From the NCBI GenBank assembly GCA_029168955.1, contig JAPDOI010000134.1:992001-1056000 (forward strand): a stretch of DNA of 64,000 bases, read 5' to 3'. The translations under genes were made by a program, and so were the position numbers. Within the stretch, counting starts at the first letter, position 1; each line of letters starts with the position of its first letter. The notes beneath the pieces are model-generated. The model was not told where the DNA came from and ran no database searches. It saw only the letters and a list, made by a program, of their open reading frames with translations. Of this stretch, positions 58,054 to 64,000 are shown one piece after another. The stretch is from Aplectana chamaeleonis. Taxonomy: Eukaryota; Nematoda; Chromadorea; Rhabditida; Cosmocercidae.

Positions 58054-58395
58054 GGCGCAGCTTAATATTTTTTGAAATTTCTTGCGAACGCTCTCATTTT
58101 TTTGGAATATCTGATATAGATAAAAAAAGCTGCGAAAATAAGGCAAATCAGTCGTACCACCGATATAAGCTCTAAGAGCGCCGTGTGCTTTCCTAGTAGT
58201 GTCCATTTGTCCTGATCCTCAGCCTTATTCTGAAAACCATCCACTGGTCTCCGTTCCACTTTCTACGAAGTGAATCATAGCGCCCGAATCGCCTTTCTTT
58301 GCGTACTGGTTTTATCACCTCAATCATTACATCCGTCCAAAACCCTCGCCTACATTCAAGCAGCCGTTTCCAGACAGGACTTGGAAGCGACCGTC

Positions 58396-59102
58396 TCAGA
58401 AAAATGAAAACAAGTTACTTGTAACATAAAAGGCCGAAAACAAGTTACACGTAGCATATCTGAGCCGATGTTAGTTAATTGCGACTTATCTCAAGTCATT
58501 TAAGTCACATGTAACATATCGGAGGGATACTGCGTGCGGGGCGCCTCCGATATGTTACATGTATCTAAATGACCTGAGATAACTCACAAGTAACTTACAT
58601 CGGCTCAGATATGTTACAAGTAACTTGTTTTTGATTTCTGAGAGGTCACTGTGTGCAGTGCTCTTCCGATATGTTACATGTAACTTAAATGGCACAATAT
58701 AAGTCGCAAGTAACTCAAATCGGCCGAGAAGATATTTACAAGGGGATGTACGAGGCACACGGGGGGGGGCGGTCAGGATTACGACTGGCGATGCTGTTGG
58801 TTCAATTACCCAAGTTTGAGGTAGTTAACCCCACATCAGCAGGGAAGGCCCCGCACATTTTTCGCGCAGTGTGTGGTCTAGGACCAGCCCTCTGCGTCGC
58901 GTGTCGTCTGCATCACGTGATGGTCACCCATGGTGAAAATGTAAATGTAAGTTACATGTAACATAAGTGTAACTTACATGGAATATAAATTTAAGTTACA
59001 TGTAATATAAATGTATGTTACATGTAATATAAATGTAAGTTACTTGAGACATTCAAGTAAGTTACATTTATATTACAACTAACTTGTTTCGATTTTTCTG
59101 AG
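58396..59102. mobile_element. Family P element, copy 2 (uninterrupted)
   Basis: About 707 bp, inverted relative to copy 1. Copy 1 minus its family K insert is nearly the same length. It carries the SL1-like leader at 58,799. Confidence 0.83.
58799..58820 (+). ncRNA. SL1-like spliced-leader sequence in family P
   Basis: 21 of 22 positions equal canonical SL1 (T5 to C); followed by GTAGTTAACCCCACATCAGC. About 40 nt further on, CACATTTTTCGCG resembles an Sm-binding site only loosely, next to CGCGCAGTGTGTGG. Confidence 0.55.
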
Positions 59103-60656
59103 GTAGAGTGTGCTGAACAAGACAATTTGGTGGTATTCCTAGTATTATGGGGGACCGCAAAGTAATCTCATTTGTGTGCATGTCAAAACTTCATTGTCAA
59201 TTTCTTACTCAGGTAAAACTAGTTGTTGAGAATCGGTCAAAAATTTGTTGAGAATCGGTCGAGAATCGAGTAGTTGTTTAAAAAGTGGATATAAGTTGTC
59301 GAGAATTTCAGGATTCGCAGTATTTGTCGAGAATTCAGGATGACGTTGCCAAAGATTTGGGAAAACGAGTGTTCGACAAGAATTCGGACAGATTTCTGAA
59401 CAACTCCATTCGAAATTGAGAATATGTTTCAAATAAGATAAAAAAATCCGAAGCATTACGGACGATTAGTCCAGAACCCTCTTTACACCACATTCTTCAA
59501 ATGTGCCGACTGTTGTCTTGGTTTTTCTTTTCGTGTAGGTTCTGTGCGGTTTTTTCCTTTTTATTTCATTCTTCTAGCTGGTTATGATTTATAATTTATT
59601 TCACCGAATGGTTGGATATCAAACTCTTTTTTTGGACTTTTCTTCTTCTGAAAAATAGGGAACATACCAAAACTTGGGAATTTCGAGTTATTGAACTTTG
59701 AAAGTTTTGGTGGTTTTAAGTACTGATGTTTTTTTTTCGATGATCGGTAGTTGCAGCAGTGGGATTTAAAACATATTATTCAAGAAGTTACCCAAGAAGT
59801 ATCAGAACAACGTTGTGAATTCAAGATTGTTAAATTCGAATAAATCTGAAGTGATTAAGTTTTGACCGAAATATGCAACTCTAAACCCTGCAATGGTAGT
59901 TTAGCATTATATTGATGTACAATATTCTATACCAAGGCAACTTCTCCGTCATTGCCTGGATAGATGTGCCACGAACAGGGTTCGGCGCGGGTGTGGGCCC
60001 CCACAGGGGGTCTGAGCTCCGAGGGGGTGGGAGGGAGGGTCTGGTACTTGTAGAAGGACCACTTGGACCATCCTGTGTGTGTGTGTGTGAGTAGAAACCG
60101 TCAGGAGCAGTTTTTCTTATGGAATGTGAATATATATTGCGGTTTGGCCGCTAGCTGCAGGTGTGGACCAGCCTGAATCCCACATTTTGCAGAGGATTGG
60201 TGACGAGAATAGGATATCTGAGTCGACCGAGAACGATTTATTTTATATTCTAACTTTTACCGCCTAAGATGGAGGCTGAACACCGCTACAGTATAATGAC
60301 TCACACCTTTCTCAAGTGTATTCCCGTCGGAAGTCGACAATGTGGCGAACTAGGAGATACGAAAGCTAGATATTTGAGTCCAGCGTGGTCGATTTACTCT
60401 CTACACGAACAATCACAGTCTTAGAGTATCTCCGAAGACCAGCACTGGTGCTGGGCAAGGCCAATAACGGCCCATGTTGAACGATTCCGTACATCCACAG
60501 CACATACGACGCACACTTTTCTTCTGGCGGACGTCGAAGAAACGAGCCAGGTTGGGAATTTGGCAAACAAAGTGAAGTGAAACCATCTCCATTGGCTCCA
60601 CCAACCGTTGTCCCTGCCAACGAGTAGCTAGATGCCTCCGAGGGCGCGGCCTGTAA

Positions 60657-61149
60657 GGCCCTAGTTATACACCAGCGGAATGAAAACGTCTCGCGATGAC
60701 ATTGCCGCCGCATGCTGCGTGAATTAGGGACTCGTCTGCAATGTTGCGTCTTTGGCGTCTTTGACGCAATACTGCAGACAAAAATTTTCCAGGCGTTTTT
60801 AATGGTATTTTATCGGTTTTTTCGCTTCTGACACTTTTTACTTGCAGAATATCACTAATAATCAATTCCTCTCGCCATTACAATGCTCGTTATGTCGTTT
60901 TGGTGATGTTTTACCAATTTCAAATCTGAAAAACAATCAGCTGGTGGAAATTGGCAAATTTCCAACAGGGCAGGTCCCGCAAGGATACAGTATACGGTGC
61001 CGCGGCGTGTATAACTGCTCTGTGCGGCCTTCCGGCGCGTTTTTCTGCGACTACTGTTCCTTTTGGAATGCCTGAGCACAGTTAGGGCGCATATAAGTGA
61101 TAGTTGTCTTGCTATTTCCGCAGCGTCCCGCCGGTGTATAACTAGGGCC
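60657..61149. mobile_element. PIF/Harbinger-like MITE with a cysteine-rich ORF
   Basis: GGCCCTAGTTATACACCAGC at the left and CCGGTGTATAACTAGGGCC at the right, flanked on both sides by TAA. A 3-bp TAA/TTA target duplication and a GGCCC-type terminus fit PIF/Harbinger. Confidence 0.7.
60848..61075 (+). CDS. Exon-like cysteine-rich ORF inside an inverted-repeat element
   Basis: A good acceptor (TTTTTACTTGCAG) precedes a 75-codon frame closed by TGA. It carries three cysteine pairs: CSLC, CRGVYNC and CDYC, a spacing that could bind zinc. No Met lies near the acceptor, so if real this is a terminal exon whose upstream exon I cannot see. It sits wholly within the 493-bp element at 60657-61149, so it may be a captured host exon, element-encoded, or chance. 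Confidence 0.35.
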   Translation, partial: NITNNQFLSPLQCSLCRFGDVLPISNLKNNQLVEIGKFPTGQVPQGYSIRCRGVYNCSVRPSGAFFCDYCSFWNA

Positions 61150-61775
61150 TAACGCCGCCCCATTCTATGTAGCGAGAATTCAAGGGTTTTAGCTACGTTA
61201 GCTAAACCCGCATATTCTTGTGTCGAGCCTACAAGGGCGCAAATTCTGCGCGTATTCTACGTAAAAACGAAGGCTAAATTTGAAACATTGATCTCTCTGA
61301 CGCTAAACACTTAAATTCTCGCTATAATTTTGTAGCGAGAATCTACGGATTTAGCGACAGCCTGTGTTGAAATGCAATCTCAAACCCGCGCTGGCTACGC
61401 GGAACGCAGGGATGCCGTTCGAACTGTGTTGGCCCAGTCATATCACGCACTGATTGCTCGACACTCTGTGGCTGGCCGTGGAGAGTGACCCCGTGTCGCT
61501 CTCTAGAGGACCTTGCTAGGGATAATTTTGGCCGCTGGTATGCTGCAGGCCGTGGGGAAGAAACGGCGATGCGCTCGATCGTAGCGCGGATCGTGTTTCT
61601 GGTACGGATCAAGAATGGGTGGGTCGATCGACCGTGTGATGCAACGAGAATAAGCGTAGAATATGCGGGTGCCGTAGCGAGAATTTACGTAGAATGTGCG
61701 GGGGCTGTAGCGAGAATTTACGTAGAATATGCGGGCGCTATAGCTAAAATATCACCAAGTGAGGCTAAACTTCCC

Positions 61776-61932
61776 GTAATTTATCGTCGATCACTGCTCG
61801 AGAGATCGCCGCGTCGAGCACATGGGACACGCACGCAAGCGAGGAGGTAGTGACAGGATCATTACCTCCTCGCTTGCGTGCGTGCCACATGTGTTCGACG
61901 CGGCGATCTCTCCACCAGTGATCGATCGTACG
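61776..61932. repeat. Hairpin with ~70-bp arms and a short loop
   Basis: GAGAGATCGCCGCGTCGAGC then CACGCACGCAAGCGAGGAGG at the left, their inverse at the right, loop about 9 bp. Confidence 0.75.
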
Positions 61933-62799
61933 GAAATTCTCGTGTCAAAATTAGACTAGATGCTTCCGAAACCCTGGACATCTCTGGTTTCCGTGTGAGG
62001 CATCTAGCTACGCGTTGGCGGAGTGTAATCAACGGTTGGGCATGAGCCCCAATTTTTGGTAAGTACATACAGTTGTACATCTGCAAAACTGTGTGTTAAA
62101 TGTCAAGAACCGGACAAGAAGATGTCGGGAATTGGTCGAGAAGTTGTCGGGGATTGTCGAGGATTGAGCGAAAAGTTTTCTAGAATTTTCTAGAGTCTGC
62201 GAAAGTTGTCCTGCATTCGTACGCCTGCAGAACAACTTTTCGTCCGAATCTGGACAACTAGTTTTACGTGAGTAGCTGAAGACATTCTAAGGTTATAGTG
62301 GCTTCTTTACATTTAGACAATCCAATTACAAATTTTCAAAAACTAATCTCGGGCAAAATGGCCAGCCAAATACCGGAAGAGGTACACATCCGGATTCGCA
62401 TGCTCTTTGAAATTTTGCAAGGGTAGTTATGCGACAGTTGTTAACAAAAAAATTTGCTATGTTTTCGATTGAATCACAGCCAAATGTGGTTTTCCGAGTT
62501 CGAATGGGGTAATCTTAATCTCTCCTACTCGTATCGATCATGAAGGCTAACAGCGTTCGACGACAACGTGATAAAGGCCGAAGCGCAAGCGAATTCGTGG
62601 CAGACGATCGTGCAATTGCCAAATAGTCTTAATAACCTTGTTCGACCATCCAAGACAAAGTGCACACCCACGCCGCTTCGCGGCGTACTTGTAGGCGTGT
62701 ATTTTGAAGCATAAAATGATATTCTCATTGTCTAATGAGAACTTAGCTATTATAGCTCCTCGAAACCCAATCCGATCCGACACACTTTTTCCTGTGTCG

Positions 62800-63650
62800 G
62801 CGCACTTACAGTTGGGTCCAACACACTTTCCCCGGCGCTCCACGTATTCCCAGTTGGGTACAACACACCTTACCTGGCGCCCGGCGCACTCCCAATAGGG
62901 TGCCGTGCACTTACTTCGGCGCTCGGCGAACTCCCAGTTGGATCCAACACACTTTTCTCGGCGCACTCCCGGATGGGTCCAACACGCTTTGCTCGGCGTT
63001 CGGCGCACTACCAGTTGGGTCCAACACACTTTTTTCGGCACTCGCCGCACTCCCAGTTGGGTACAGCGCACTTCTCCCGGCGTTCCGCGCACTCCCAGTT
63101 GGGTCCAACACACTTTTCTCGGCGCACTCCCAGTTGGGACCAACACACTTTTCTCGGCGCTCGGCGCACTCCCAGTTGGGTCCAACACACTTTTCTCGGC
63201 GCTCGGCGCACTCACATTTGGGTCCAACACACTTTTCGCGGCGCTCGGCGCACTTCCATTTGGGTCCAACACACTTTTCCCGGCGTCGGCGCATTCCCAG
63301 TTGGGTCCAACACACTTTTCTCGGCGCTCGGCGCACTCCCAGTTGGGTCCAACACACTTTTCCCGGCGCTCGGCGCACTCCCAGTTGGGTCCAACACACT
63401 TTCCCCGGCGCTCGGCGCGCTCCCAGTTGGGTCCAACACACTTTTCCCGGCGCTCGGCGCACTCCCAGTTGGGTCCAACACACTTTCCCCGGCGCTCGGC
63501 GCACTCCAAGTTGGGTCCAACACACATTTCACGGCGCTCGGCGCACTCCCACTTGGGTCCAACACACTTTTCTCGGGGCTCGGCGCACTCCCAGTTGGGT
63601 CCAACACACTTTTCGCGGCGCTCGGCGCACTCCCAGTTGGTCCCCCACAA
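62800..63650. repeat. Minisatellite, 42-bp unit, about 20 copies
   Basis: Unit TTGGGTCCAACACACTTTTC then TCGGCGCTCGGCGCACTCCC then AG. Several units have lost 1-9 bp. Forty-two is a multiple of three and the unit has no stop in several frames, so long frames run through on both strands (up to 367 codons on the minus strand). Confidence 0.92.
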
Positions 63651-63893
63651 TACCCCTGCGATTTACGCACTCCTAGTGGAGTCGCGCCTACTTGTTCCGG
63701 CGCCGGGCGCACTCCCAGTGAAGTCCTGTCTACCTTCCCAAGGCTCCTACTGCACATGCAGCCGCCCACGAAGACGCTCAGCAACGTTTTACTTAGGAAA
63801 CTGAGGATATCGTGTTATCAGTATACGCCATCACATCATAACAACAAACCAATTGCTTCATTTCTGAAAACAAACCGACCGAATTTCCGTTCA

Positions 63894-64000
<107 letters not shown>

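Larger units (their letters stand above)
59208..62272. mobile_element. Candidate 3-kb TA-flanked element
   Basis: CTCAGGTAAAACTAGTTGT at the left, and at the right the inverse ACAACTAGTTTTACGTGAG, each next to TA. Subterminal DNA on both sides has diverged GTTGTCGAGAATTC-like units pointing inward. It encloses two smaller inverted-repeat elements and no recognisable transposase. Confidence 0.5.

Noticed and set aside
62547..63804. Frames of 190-367 codons on both strands
   Set aside because: They come from a stop-free 42-bp minisatellite; several overlapping frames are open at once, which is not how a coding region behaves.

Overview
The window reads as nuclear DNA of a nematode. Both long genes use nematode-style splice sites (acceptors of the TTTTCAG/TTTCAG type, donors GTAAGT/GTGAGT, some introns under 90 bp). 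Several dispersed copies of the nematode spliced leader SL1 differ from the canonical leader at only one to three positions. I cannot name the species. The repeat-swollen introns and the SL1 leader fit a clade V (Rhabditina/Strongylida-like) worm, but that is inference.

Layout: (1) 1-19.4 kb has no convincing gene and is a patchwork of fold-back and short inverted-repeat elements (MITEs), an AT-rich tandem repeat and short-motif repeats. (2) 19,483-36,431, minus strand, is a complete 17-exon SLC6-type Na+/Cl- dependent transporter (predicted 659 aa) whose introns are loaded with MITEs. (3) 36.4-41.1 kb is the intergenic gap between divergent genes and holds more MITEs, including a chain of three different families joined edge to edge. 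(4) 41,137-48,938, plus strand, is a complete 8-exon indoleamine 2,3-dioxygenase (374 aa) with its heme ligand and active-site residues present. (5) 49.4-52.3 kb holds a nested element pair and an SR-rich possible exon; 52.3-53.0 kb is TTCG low-complexity DNA. (6) 53,094-55,608 holds two head-to-head genes for about 180-aa proteins that look like diverged paralogs of a family I do not recognise. (7) 56-64 kb is repeats again: a candidate 3-kb TA-flanked element, a PIF/Harbinger-like MITE that encloses a cysteine-rich exon-like ORF, a 42-bp minisatellite and a terminal (CA)n tract.

The transporter imports an amino-acid-like substrate at the plasma membrane; the dioxygenase opens tryptophan to N-formylkynurenine in the cytosol. 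They are divergent neighbours about 4.7 kb apart, and I see nothing that makes them one functional unit. The main novelty is in the repeats: SL1-like leaders carried by at least three element families, MITE families that stack at shared TTAA sites, filled and empty sites of one element that can be read side by side, and GGGTATAAAAG promoter cassettes inside inverted-repeat elements.
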